Assembly (NCBI RefSeq): GCF_900605495.1
Contig: NZ_LR027601.1
Span: 124,001-188,000, forward strand
Reading direction: 5' to 3'
Source of the DNA: Bacilliculturomica massiliensis
Lineage (GTDB): Bacteria > Bacillota > Clostridia > Peptostreptococcales > Anaerovoracaceae
DNA: 64,000 nt
Both the position numbers and the translations under genes were made by a program. Shown here in pieces: positions 1 through 7,682 of the stretch (positions are counted from its first letter, which is position 1; every line of letters starts with the position of its first letter). The notes under the pieces are model-generated. The model worked only from the letters and a program-made list of their open reading frames with translations. It was not told where the DNA came from and ran no database searches.

Positions 1-7
1 GTAGTCT

Positions 8-763
8 ATGATAACAAAGAGGATCATTCCCTGTCTGGACGTGAGGAACGGCCGGGTAGTCAAGGGAGTGAATTTTGAAGGGATACAGGACGTGGCCAGT
101 CCGGTGGAGATGGCGCGGTTCTACAACGAGAGCGGCGCGGATGAACTGGTCTTTTACGATATTACCGCCAGCGTGGAAGAACGGAAGCTGTTCACGGATA
201 TTCTGACCGAGGTGGCGCAGGAGATATTTATCCCGCTCACAGTGGGAGGAGGGATCAACACGCTGGAGGATTTTGACCGCGTGCTGAAATGCGGTGCGGA
301 TAAGGTCAGCGTAAACAGCGGTGCGATCCGCGATCAGGGACTGATCCCGGCGGCGGCGAAAAAATACGGCGATCAGTGCGTGGTGCTCTCCATGGATGTG
401 AAGCGCGTAGACGGACGCTTTATGCTGTTTGCCAGGGGAGGCCGGGAAAACACAGGCATCGACGCGCTGGAATGGGCGGAGAGAGGCGTAAAAAACGGCG
501 CCGGCGAGCTGGTGGTGAACAGCATCGATACCGACGGCGTAAAGAAGGGGTTTGACATCGAGATGCTTAAGGCCGTGGCGGACCGGGTGAACGTGCCGAT
601 CATCGCTTCCGGCGGCGCAGGCTGCATGGAGGATTTCAGAGAGCTGTTCCAGGATCCCCGGATCGACGCCGGACTGGCAGCCAGCATATTCCATTTTAAG
701 GAGATCCAGATCGGAGATCTGAAGCGGTATCTCAGAGAAAATGGGATAGAGATGCGGATTTGA
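8..763 (+). CDS. hisF: imidazole glycerol phosphate synthase, cyclase subunit HisF
   Basis: HisF takes ammonia delivered by HisH and closes the imidazole ring, giving imidazole glycerol phosphate and AICAR (step five of histidine synthesis, cytoplasm). The 251-residue protein has full family length for a single (beta/alpha)8 barrel. It opens IIPCLDVRNGRVVKG with the catalytic Asp at residue 11, and has the second catalytic Asp in LSMDVKR near residue 130. The phosphate-binding loops VGGGI and IASGGAG are present. Only seven bases precede the ATG, so the upstream his genes (hisH/hisA expected) lie outside the window. hisIE follows after a 170-bp gap with its own promoter-like sequence. Identification is secure. 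Confidence 0.97.
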   Translation: MITKRIIPCLDVRNGRVVKGVNFEGIQDVASPVEMARFYNESGADELVFYDITASVEERKLFTDILTEVAQEIFIPLTVGGGINTLEDFDRVLKCGADKVSVNSGAIRDQGLIPAAAKKYGDQCVVLSMDVKRVDGRFMLFARGGRENTGIDALEWAERGVKNGAGELVVNSIDTDGVKKGFDIEMLKAVADRVNVPIIASGGAGCMEDFRELFQDPRIDAGLAASIFHFKEIQIGDLKRYLRENGIEMRI

Positions 764-764
764 G

Positions 765-793
765 TTGCAGGAAATTTGGAATGGTGTTATAAT
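765..793 (+). promoter_or_regulatory. sigma-A type promoter for hisIE-hisK
   Basis: TTGCAG (765-770) and a perfect TATAAT (788-793) are separated by 17 bp, between the hisF stop and the hisIE start. The -35 match is only partial. It suggests hisIE-hisK can be transcribed separately from hisF. Confidence 0.5.
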
Positions 794-932
794 GAGGGCA
801 CAAACAAATATAAAATAGTTTGTTGTGTGCGAACAATAAAGGGAGCCGCTGAGGAATAAAACGCCGGCTGCCGGCGACAGAAGCCGGGAGGACGGCGCGG
901 ATCTGTCTCAGCCAAAGCGAGGAGAGAGAAAG

Positions 933-1577
933 ATGGAACAACCGACCCTGAAGTTCGACGAAAAAGGTCTGATTCCCGCCATCGTGCAGGACTATTATAC
1001 AAAACAGGTGCTGACCCTGGCCTACATGAACCGGGAGAGTCTGGAGATCAGCATCCGCGAGCGCAAGACGTGTTTCTTCAGCCGCAGCCGTCAGGAACTG
1101 TGGAGAAAGGGAGAGACCAGCGGCAACAGGCAGCACATAGCGAGCATCTATGCGGACTGCGACGGGGATGCGCTGGTGGTGGAGGTCGTCAAGGACGGTC
1201 CTGCCTGCCACACGGGCAGCGAGAGCTGTTTTTTCCAGCCGCTGTACATAAGCGAGGAGATCACACCTTTTTCTTATGACGGGTTATACGAGCTGATCAG
1301 AGGCAGAAAGACAGAGCCGAAGGAAGGCAGCTACACCACTTACCTCTTTGAGAAGGGTCTTGACAAGATCCTGAAAAAGGTAGGAGAAGAATGTACCGAG
1401 GTCATTATCGGAGGCGCAAAGCGGGATAAGGAAGAAACGGTCTACGAGATCGCTGATCTGGCTTATCACGTTATGGTGCTCATGGTAGAGGCCGGGATCG
1501 GTATGAAAGACGTCACCGCGGAGCTGGCCAGGCGCCACGTGGTGGATCACAAGGTAAAACAGGAGCGAATGAAATAA
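933..1577 (+). CDS. hisIE: bifunctional phosphoribosyl-AMP cyclohydrolase / phosphoribosyl-ATP pyrophosphatase HisIE
   Basis: This fusion carries out steps two and three of histidine synthesis. Residues 1 to about 110 are the HisI cyclohydrolase, with [20 protein letters not shown], the DCDGDALVV metal site and GPACHTG. Residues from about 115 to the end are the HisE pyrophosphohydrolase, an all-alpha MazG-like domain with [14 protein letters not shown] and [13 protein letters not shown]. At 214 residues it has the usual length of the fused form. The ATG is preceded by GAGGAGAGAG. The stop codon overlaps the ATG of the next gene (TAATG), which indicates translational coupling to the histidinol phosphatase. 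Confidence 0.96.
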   Translation: MEQPTLKFDEKGLIPAIVQDYYTKQVLTLAYMNRESLEISIRERKTCFFSRSRQELWRKGETSGNRQHIASIYADCDGDALVVEVVKDGPACHTGSESCFFQPLYISEEITPFSYDGLYELIRGRKTEPKEGSYTTYLFEKGLDKILKKVGEECTEVIIGGAKRDKEETVYEIADLAYHVMVLMVEAGIGMKDVTAELARRHVVDHKVKQERMK

Positions 1578-2398
1578 TGACGATCTTATCGAATGCACAT
1601 ACCCATACAACGTACTGCGACGGCAAAAACAGCGCGGAGGAAATGGTTGAGGCGGCCATTGCCAGGGGGTTTCAGTGCCTGGGCTTCAGCTGCCACGGCT
1701 ACACTCCCTTTGACGAGAGCTATTGCCTGACTCCCGGGGCTACCGGCCGCTATATCCGGGAGATCCGGGCGCTGCAGGAAAAGTATCGCGGTACCATCGA
1801 CATCGTTCTGGGAACGGAATGGGATTATTATGGGCAGATCGACAGAGAGGATTACGACTATATTATCGGAAGCGTGCATTACATCCAGAGTCCGCTGACG
1901 GGGAAATTCTATACAGTGGACAGCACGCCGGAGGAGCTGGACGAGTGCCTGGAAGTAGGCTTTCACGGAAATGTGATGGCCATGCTCACCACTTACTATA
2001 ACGCGGTGGCGGATATGGCGGTCAACGGCAGGCCCGACATTCTGGGACATTTTGATCTGATCCGCAAACTCAACAGCGACGGCAGATTCTTTGATGAGGA
2101 GTCGCCGGCTTACCTGCACATCGCCGTGACGGCGCTGGAAAAAGCAGTAAAGTCAGGCGTGGTGATCGAAGTCAATACGGGAGGCGTCTACAGGGGCTAC
2201 AGATCTACGCCCTATCCGGCGGACACGCTGCTGCGGACGATCCGGCGTCTGGGCGGCAGGGTGATCGTTTCCTCCGACGCCCACGACACGGAGAGTCTGG
2301 GCTTTCAGTTCGATGAGACGGAAGAACGGCTGCGGCGCATAGGGTTCACGGAGGTCCAGGTCATGACAAAGGACGGTCTGCGGGCGCAGAAGTTGTAG
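1577..2398 (+). CDS. hisK: histidinol-phosphatase, PHP family (HisJ/HisK type)
   Basis: This enzyme removes phosphate from L-histidinol phosphate, the penultimate substrate-level step before HisD. The 273-residue protein is a single PHP domain with its metal-binding motifs in order: NAHTHTTYCDG at the N terminus, SCHGYTPF, the GTEWDYYG glutamate, GSVHY, LGHFDL and SSDAHD near the C terminus. It overlaps hisIE by one base and is the last gene of the his cluster. PHP phosphatases replace the HAD type in Firmicutes. PHP proteins also act on other phosphates, but the operon position makes the histidine role very likely. Confidence 0.92.
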   Translation: MTILSNAHTHTTYCDGKNSAEEMVEAAIARGFQCLGFSCHGYTPFDESYCLTPGATGRYIREIRALQEKYRGTIDIVLGTEWDYYGQIDREDYDYIIGSVHYIQSPLTGKFYTVDSTPEELDECLEVGFHGNVMAMLTTYYNAVADMAVNGRPDILGHFDLIRKLNSDGRFFDEESPAYLHIAVTALEKAVKSGVVIEVNTGGVYRGYRSTPYPADTLLRTIRRLGGRVIVSSDAHDTESLGFQFDETEERLRRIGFTEVQVMTKDGLRAQKL

Positions 2399-2399
2399 A

Positions 2400-2605
2400 G
2401 TCGGCGGTGACAGCCGGTGCGGCAGCTGGTGCGGTCTGACAGTTGAGACGGCTGTCGGAGAAATTTGACAGTCGGGACGGCAGCTGGGGCGGCTGTCGGG
2501 ATAGCAGGGAGATCGCCGGACAGACAGAATGGGCAACAGGCCGGAGGGCGACCTGCCGATCGGACAGGCTGGCCGACCGGACAGGCTGGCTGGCTGAGAA
2601 CCCGG
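2400..2605 (+). repeat. low-complexity GGCAG/CTGTCGG/GGACAGGCTGG-rich DNA
   Basis: The stretch after hisK is built from short variants of (A/G)CAG(C/T)(T/C)G, CTGTCGG and GGACAGGCTGGC. Both strands are open over parts of it, but the apparent reading frames are Arg/Pro/Gly-rich and have no ribosome binding site. I see no gene. Confidence 0.5.
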
Positions 2606-2673
2606 GAGAATTGGATTTTCTTAATATTCATTATAAAAGGCGTAAGTTTTATTTGCATAAGTTTACTATTCAT

Positions 2674-2712
2674 GAAGGGCACTGCCGGCGATCTCGGCGG
2701 CGCCTTCTTTTT
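2674..2712 (+). terminator. rho-independent terminator, probably for the his operon
   Basis: GAAGG...CCTTC encloses CTGCCG/CGGCGG, and the hairpin is followed by TTCTTTTT. It lies 275 bp downstream of hisK with no intervening gene. Confidence 0.65.
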
Positions 2713-2758
2713 ATGTCATAACATGAAACAGCGGTTGATCGAATACATGAGGAGATGC

Positions 2759-2977
2759 ATTTTTTCTTTTTGCCCTCTATCAACACCCAGAAAAGAAAAA
2801 AACAGAGGGTATAACAGGCAATTTGATTGCAAGTCTTGTCGTTTTATGTCGCTTTTTTCTTTTTGAAAGCATATTTACATTAAAAACGAAAAATATTTAC
2901 CATATTTTTTAAAATGGATATATATTATCCATTTTATTTTCGTTTTTGAGGATTTTTTACCGGCAAAAAGAAAAAAT
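2759..2977 (-). mobile_element. MITE-like element, copy 1 (219 bp)
   Basis: The element is bounded by perfect 16-bp terminal inverted repeats: ATTTTTTCTTTTTGCC at 2759-2774 and its complement at 2962-2977. It is non-coding and AT-rich. The reverse complement aligns along its whole length with 59136-59358, including an internal block CAAAAAGAAAAAAGCGACAT and a CCTCTGTTTTTTTCTTTT block. Two full-length, non-coding copies with matched inverted ends are what a miniature inverted-repeat transposable element would look like. I could not identify a convincing target-site duplication. Confidence 0.6.
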
Positions 2978-3414
2978 CCAGAAAAACGTCCTCACATTTC
3001 CCTTTTTCCACTGGCCGCGGTCACTTGCCGGATTATTTCAGATTTCGGGAGCGTCCGACGATGCAGCCGAGCTGTTTCTGGCAGTGATATCAGTGTTTGC
3101 GTTGCAGGGGATCGAAATCAAGTGTGGCGGAACTCCACATGATGGTCCGCCATTGTCAGGATCCGTGGGGGCCTGTGCCGTGAGACTTCACAATATCGAT
3201 TTTGGGATGCTGATCCATGCACTTGTAATAAGGAGTCGAGCCTCTCTGTCTCATAAAATATAGGGACCGCATAGGGGCGGCGATTCTTGTCCTGTGGAGG
3301 ACGTTTCGGCTGCAGATATTGTCGAAAAAAATACGCGTTTCGGTTACACGATTCGACAAAAGGTTTGCCTGCAAAGTAGTATCGTATCATCTATTATAAA
3401 GCGGATCGACACAG
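2978..3414. other. gene-free spacer
   Basis: There is no convincing coding sequence between the MITE-like element and the tandem repeat. Short open frames on both strands lack ribosome binding sites and family features. This DNA may be decayed or simply spacer. Confidence 0.4.
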
Positions 3415-3640
3415 GGCTTGACCAATGCAGGGCCGACCGATACAGGATCGACCGACACAGGATCGACCGGACAGGATCGACCGGACAGGATCGACTGGCG
3501 CAGGATCGACTGGTGCAGGGTCGACCGGCGCAAGGCCGACCAATGCAAGGCCGACCGGCGCAGGTCCGATCGACATAGGGCTTGACTAATGCAGGACCGA
3601 CACAGGATCGACCGACGCAGGGCCCACCGACGCAAGCCAC
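3415..3640 (+). repeat. degenerate tandem repeat, ~14-15 bp unit (CAGGATCGACCGG-like)
   Basis: About fifteen imperfect units of the form (G/A)CAGG(A/G)(T/C)CGAC(C/T)GG follow one another with 14- or 15-bp spacing. A related block, GCAGGGCTTGAC(C/T)AATGCAGG, occurs near both ends in slightly different form. The array keeps several frames open, which produces apparent Arg/Cys/Ser/Pro-rich proteins on the minus strand. These have no start signal and I regard them as by-products of the repeat. Confidence 0.7.
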
Positions 3641-3898
3641 CGCCCGCCTATGCCGGGACTCGTCGACGCAGCGCCGGCCCATGCTGATCCGGCCAGCGGC
3701 TAAGGAAGGCCGGGATGCAGGACGGGATGCGGGCTGGGATCCGAAACCGCGGAGAGGTAAGGCCGGGATCCGCAGATCTGCTCCGTGAATGAGGAAATAA
3801 AAAGACGGCAATCATCTTTGATAGCCGGATATTCGGCCGGCGGAAGAGGAGCTTCAGCCGGCTTTACGCACGTAAAGAACAGAGAAAGAGGGATTGTG

Positions 3899-5191
3899 AT
3901 GGATTATGTGAAAAAACTGGCGCCGGGGAGATTGATCGCCCTGGGCTTTGCGTCGGTCATTGCACTGGGAACCGTGCTTCTCAGCCTGCCGGTCTCGGCC
4001 CGCGAAGGGGTGAGGGTACCGCTTCTGGACGCGCTGTTCACATCCACCAGCGCCGTGTGCGTCACGGGACTGGTGGCGGTGGATACGGCGGATACGTTCT
4101 CCGTGTTCGGCAGGACTGTGGTCGCTCTGCTGATCCAGATCGGCGGTCTGGGCGTCACATGCGTAGGCGTGGGATTTATTTTGCTGGCGGGTAAACGGAT
4201 CAGTTTCAAGAGCAGGCTGATGGTGAAGGAAGCCTGGAATGTTTCCACCCTTCAGGGACTGGTCCGCCTGGTACGGGCCGTGCTGATCATGACGCTGATC
4301 ATCGAGGGCGCGGGAGTGCTGCTCTCCCTTCCGGTGTTTCTGCGGGATCACGCTCCGGCGGACGCTCTAGGGATCAGCGTGTTTCACTCCGTTGCCGCGT
4401 TCAATAACGCCGGTTTCGATATTTTGGGAGGCATGCGGAGCCTGATACCGTACCGGGACGACGTGCTGCTGAACCTGACAACCTGCGCGCTGATCATTCT
4501 TGGAGGCATCGGATTTCTCGTCATACTGGATGTGCTGGAAAAGCGGCGTTTCAAGACGCTCAGACTTCACTCGAAGGTGGTGATCCTACTGTCTGTGATC
4601 CTCATAGGAGCGGGGACGTTGGTCCTGAGGATGACGGACGATCTCACCTGGCTGCAGGCATTTTTTCAGAGCGTATCCACGAGAACGGCGGGCTTCGCCA
4701 CCTGTTCTATCGGAGATCTGAGCAACGCCGGGCTGCTGGCGATGACGCTGCTCATGTTCGTGGGAGCGTCGCCCGGGTCGACAGGGGGCGGCATCAAGAC
4801 CACTACGCTGTTCGCTATGTTTCAGGCTATCCGGAGCGTTGCAACCAATCAGGCCCCGGCGGCTTTCCACCGTACGATCCCTCAGGTGGTGATCGTTAAG
4901 GCCTTTCACATCATGCTGCTGTCCACACTGTTCGTCTACACGGGAACATTTCTGCTCTGTATTCTGGAACCGGAGTACTCTCTGATCCAGTGCCTTGTGG
5001 AGGTGACGTCCGCTTTTGCTACAGTGGGCCTGTCCACGGGGATCACGCCGGAACTTGGCACCGCCGGAAAACTGCTGATCATATTGGTCATGTACGTCGG
5101 CCGTCTGGGCCCGCTGACCATCGCGTCGCTCTGGGCTTTCCGGCCAGAGGCGCAGATCCATTATTCGGAAGAGAATATTACCATTGGGTGA
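3899..5191 (+). CDS. ktrB: potassium uptake protein KtrB (TrkH family)
   Basis: This is the membrane channel subunit of the Ktr potassium uptake system. The protein is hydrophobic with four pore-loop repeats of the TrkH/KtrB type, the first visible as STSAVCVTGLVAVDTADTFS and others around FNNAGFDI, STRTAGF and ATVGLSTG; the glycine in each marks the selectivity filter. I chose the ATG at 3899 (MDYVKKLAPG, 430 residues) because AGAGGGATT precedes it and KtrB proteins usually begin just before the first helix. An upstream in-frame ATG at 3785 would add 38 unrelated residues. ktrA follows after 27 bp and encodes the gating partner. Confidence 0.93.
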   Translation: MDYVKKLAPGRLIALGFASVIALGTVLLSLPVSAREGVRVPLLDALFTSTSAVCVTGLVAVDTADTFSVFGRTVVALLIQIGGLGVTCVGVGFILLAGKRISFKSRLMVKEAWNVSTLQGLVRLVRAVLIMTLIIEGAGVLLSLPVFLRDHAPADALGISVFHSVAAFNNAGFDILGGMRSLIPYRDDVLLNLTTCALIILGGIGFLVILDVLEKRRFKTLRLHSKVVILLSVILIGAGTLVLRMTDDLTWLQAFFQSVSTRTAGFATCSIGDLSNAGLLAMTLLMFVGASPGSTGGGIKTTTLFAMFQAIRSVATNQAPAAFHRTIPQVVIVKAFHIMLLSTLFVYTGTFLLCILEPEYSLIQCLVEVTSAFATVGLSTGITPELGTAGKLLIILVMYVGRLGPLTIASLWAFRPEAQIHYSEENITIG

Positions 5192-5218
5192 GTTGGGTGC
5201 GAGAAGGAGGCATAAAAA

Positions 5219-5893
5219 ATGAACAATAATAAAACGCCGGAATCCTACGGGATCATCGGGCTTGGCCGATTCGGCATGTCGCTGGCTCAGGAGCTGGCTC
5301 AGGCGGGAAAAGATGTGCTGGTCATCGACGAGGATGAAAGCAAAGTAAAAGAGATGCGGGAGTATACGGAGCAGGCCTTCGTGTGCGGAAAGCTGACGAA
5401 GGAGGCGCTGGAGGAGGCGGGGATCCAAAACTGCGATGTAGTGGTGGTCTGTATCGGAGAACGGCTGGACACCAGCATCCTGACCACGCTCAATGTAGTG
5501 TCGCTGGGCGTTTCCAAGGTCATCGCCAAAGCTACCAGCACAGAGCAGGGGATCATACTGGAAAAGCTGGGGGCGAAGGTGGTCTACCCGGAGAGGGACA
5601 TGGCTGTGAGACTGGCGAAGAAACTGCTGTCCAGCAGTCTTTTGGACTATATCTCCCTGAACAATGACATCGATGTGTCGGAGATACAGATCACCGATAA
5701 GCTGGTGGGGAAAAGCATCGACGCGGTGAACTTCCGAAAGTCTTTCGGGCTGACGATCATCGCGGTGGAGCAGGGTCAGGAGACGAGGACAGATGTGGAT
5801 CCCGACTATATCTTCAAGAAGGACGATATCGTGGTGGTGATCGGCGGCAGCCAACAGATCCGCGATTTTGAGAAGCACATGGCAAAGCGTTAG
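5219..5893 (+). CDS. ktrA: potassium uptake regulatory subunit KtrA (RCK domain protein)
   Basis: KtrA forms the cytoplasmic ring that gates KtrB in response to nucleotides and, in Firmicutes, c-di-AMP. The 224-residue protein has an RCK_N Rossmann domain, with the glycine-rich IIGLGRFGMSLAQEL near residue 12 and VIDEDESKVKEM where the ribose-binding acid sits. An RCK_C domain follows at about residues 140-220 (LSEIQI-type strand, GKSI, DDIVVVIG). RCK_C is the domain that binds c-di-AMP in KtrA. The gene has an AGGAGG site, lies 27 bp after ktrB, and is followed by a c-di-AMP receptor-like gene. Confidence 0.94.
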   Translation: MNNNKTPESYGIIGLGRFGMSLAQELAQAGKDVLVIDEDESKVKEMREYTEQAFVCGKLTKEALEEAGIQNCDVVVVCIGERLDTSILTTLNVVSLGVSKVIAKATSTEQGIILEKLGAKVVYPERDMAVRLAKKLLSSSLLDYISLNNDIDVSEIQITDKLVGKSIDAVNFRKSFGLTIIAVEQGQETRTDVDPDYIFKKDDIVVVIGGSQQIRDFEKHMAKR

Positions 5894-5955
5894 AACGTGC
5901 TGCCCCAGACCCGCCGCGGCCAGGGATTATCGGAGACGCGGATTCCAGCCGCCCT

Positions 5956-6007
5956 CATGAAATGAGCCCCGAAGGCGAATCTCATTTCAGAAGATAACTT
6001 TTTTATA
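5956..6007 (+). repeat. intergenic repeat family, copy a (diverged, partial)
   Basis: This ~52-bp sequence matches the right half of the family seen at 53530-53632: TGAAATGAGCCC, GGCGAATC, ATTTC and AACTTTTTTAT occur in the same order and spacing. It lies between ktrA and darA. Confidence 0.55.
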
Positions 6008-6087
6008 TGAATTCACGCCGGAGTGACGTATAATAAAAGCAGAGGATGTTGACGCAGCGATATCAAATGAGAATAGGGGTGTGGCAA

Positions 6088-6444
6088 ATGGATGAACTGA
6101 AGAGTGGAAAGCTGATAATGGCTGTCATGCAGAAGGATGATTATGAAAATGCGGTGGAGGAGCTGAACCGGCGCAGCATTTTTGTGACGAAGCTGAGTTC
6201 CAGCGGCGGTTTTCTGAAGAAGGAAAACATCACGATCCTCATCGGCGTGCCTGATGATAAGCTGGAGGACACGCTGAACGTGCTGAAAACCAGCGCGGGC
6301 CGCCGGAAGACCACGGTCTACACCCAGGCCGCCTCGGCGCCAGGGGTATTCGGCTCCGGGGTGAGCACCACCATACCCGTGGAAATGGAGACTGGAGGAG
6401 TGACGGTCTTTATTATGAATATGCAGGAATTCCATAAGTTCTAA
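6088..6444 (+). CDS. darA: cyclic-di-AMP receptor, PII-like (DarA/PstA family)
   Basis: The protein is a trimeric PII-like sensor of c-di-AMP, expected in the cytoplasm. Family features in the 118 residues are KLIMAVMQKDDYENAVEEL, TKLSSSGGFLKKENITILIG, the long variable T/B loop region, and the closing IPVEMETGGVTVFIMNMQEF. I chose ATG 6088 because AGGGGTG precedes it; an in-frame ATG at 6046 would add a tail not seen in the family. Elsewhere darA is often beside tmk/holB genes. Here it follows ktrAB, a known c-di-AMP target system, so the cluster joins a signal receptor to its effector. The receptor's own partner is not known from this sequence. Confidence 0.88.
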   Translation: MDELKSGKLIMAVMQKDDYENAVEELNRRSIFVTKLSSSGGFLKKENITILIGVPDDKLEDTLNVLKTSAGRRKTTVYTQAASAPGVFGSGVSTTIPVEMETGGVTVFIMNMQEFHKF

Positions 6445-6462
6445 AGTTCTGACGTCCTGTCG

Positions 6463-6512
6463 AAAGGCGGATGTCCCGAACAGCCGGCGCGCTGAGGGAC
6501 ATCCGCCTTTTT
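6463..6512 (+). terminator. rho-independent terminator after darA
   Basis: AAAGGCGGATGTCCC pairs with GGGACATCCGCCTTT and is followed by a short T tract. A copy of the intergenic repeat family starts immediately after it. Confidence 0.85.
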
Positions 6513-6513
6513 A

Positions 6514-6615
6514 ACATAGAAAATATCGTCCGTTTATATTTCCGTATGCTTCAAAACAGTCACCTTGCAGACTAAGCCGCAGGGCGAATCCTGTTTTTTA
6601 AGGAAACAATTTTAT
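6514..6615 (+). repeat. intergenic repeat family, copy b
   Basis: This ~102-bp copy contains the hairpin-like GAAAATATC...ATATTTCC, then ACAGTCACCTTG, GCCGCAGGGCGAATCCTG, and AAGGAAACAATTTTAT at its end. It directly follows the darA terminator. Related copies are at 5956, 30331, 52235 and 53530. Confidence 0.7.
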
Positions 6616-6998
6616 GGCTCAAAAAGAGCCGGGCTGCCCATTGGCGGGAAAGAAGGCGCCAGCTGGAAAAGGAAAAAAGAAAAAGGTGAGAAGCAGGTTG
6701 ACAAATATGAGATGAATGATATTATATTGATAATATCAAATAGATAATAACATAAAGACGGCAATACCAGATCGACGACCCGTCCGAACGGCCGAACGGC
6801 CGGACGGCGGGAATGGCGATGGGATTAAAGGGATTGGAATAAAGGGATTGGAAGGGATCGGCATGTAAGATGCTCATCAGCGGCGCGCCGGGAGACGAGA
6901 CAGGACCATTCGGCAAATTGAAAAAAATGCCGGCCTTTCCATTGCGGAGAGGGCGAACGTACAGCAAGATTTTTATGCAGCAGAAAAGAGGGTAAAAA
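6616..6998 (+). other. pnuC leader region
   Basis: The only structures I see are the promoter/operator at 6698-6737, a GC-rich palindrome-like CCGTCCGAACGGCCGAACGGC block near 6781, and a direct repeat AAAGGGATTGGAA near 6838. I do not recognise a known riboswitch. The transcript leader would be about 270 nt long. Confidence 0.4.
6698..6737 (+). promoter_or_regulatory. pnuC promoter with overlapping palindromic operator
   Basis: TTGACA (6698-6703) and TATTAT (6720-6725) are separated by 16 bp. A perfect 8-bp inverted repeat with a 4-bp centre, GATATTAT/ATAATATC (6718-6737), lies on the -10 region. That placement fits a repressor site. The regulator encoded at 8886 is the obvious candidate, but this is inference. 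Confidence 0.6.
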
Positions 6999-7682
6999 AT
7001 GGGGGAATTACTGAGGAGCGAACTGCGGGGATGGAAGGTCTGGGAGGTCCTGTGGCTGATCACGGCGGCTACTGTGATCACGGCGCTGTCGGTGTATTGG
7101 AAAGACGATCTGATGGGTATCATCTGCGCGGCCACCGGCGTTATATGCGTAGTGTGTACGGGGAAGGGCAAGCTGTCCGCCTATCTCTTCGGGGCCGTGA
7201 ACACGCTGCTCTACGCCATCATCGCCTGGAACGCCCGTTTTTACGGGGAGGTAATGCTGAATGCGCTGTACTATTTTCCGCTCCAGTTTTACGGTTTTTA
7301 CGTGTGGTCGAAACACATCGACCCGGATACCGGCGAAGTGGAAAAGAAACGCATGACCGCCCGCTGCAGAGGCGCGTTGTTTGCCGGTCTGCTGGCCGCC
7401 GCTGCGGCCTACGGTCTGCTCCTGGAACGGCTGGGCGGCAGCCTGCCCTATGTGGACGCCCTGAGCACAACAGCCTCTGTGGCGGCTATGATGATCTCGG
7501 TGAAGATGTATGCAGAACAGTGGATCCTCTGGATCGCGGTGGATATTGTGACCGTGTTCATGTGGGCCTTCGCCTTTGCAGGCGGAAACGACAGCATCGC
7601 CACGCTGCTGATGTGGATCGTGTATCTGGGCAACGCAGTGATCATGTACGTGAAGTGGAACAGGGAGGCGAAACGGGGATGA
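6999..7682 (+). CDS. pnuC: nicotinamide riboside/mononucleotide transporter PnuC
   Basis: PnuC carries nicotinamide riboside (or a related NAD precursor) across the membrane by facilitated diffusion, with uptake driven by phosphorylation inside the cell. The 227-residue protein has about seven hydrophobic segments. It also has family hallmarks: LSAYLFGAVNTLLYA, the NALYYFPLQFYGFYVW motif that lines the substrate site, and a late WILWIAVDIV segment. The start has GAGGGTAAAA upstream. It overlaps the next gene, the NadR-type kinase that would trap the substrate, as ATGA, so transport and phosphorylation are translationally coupled. Confidence 0.95.
   Translation: MGELLRSELRGWKVWEVLWLITAATVITALSVYWKDDLMGIICAATGVICVVCTGKGKLSAYLFGAVNTLLYAIIAWNARFYGEVMLNALYYFPLQFYGFYVWSKHIDPDTGEVEKKRMTARCRGALFAGLLAAAAAYGLLLERLGGSLPYVDALSTTASVAAMMISVKMYAEQWILWIAVDIVTVFMWAFAFAGGNDSIATLLMWIVYLGNAVIMYVKWNREAKRG

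Noticed and set aside
3344-3811. Minus-strand open frames (up to 155 codons) rich in Arg, Cys, Ser and Pro
   Set aside because: They follow the tandem repeat, have no ribosome binding site or family features, and several frames are open at once.
6738-6998. A riboswitch in the pnuC leader
   Set aside because: The 260-bp leader has a GC-rich palindrome and a direct repeat, but I could not match any known aptamer core.
7031-7678. Extension of nadR upstream through pnuC
   Set aside because: The frame is open by chance; pnuC in the other frame has clear transmembrane motifs and ends in an ATGA overlap with the nadR start.
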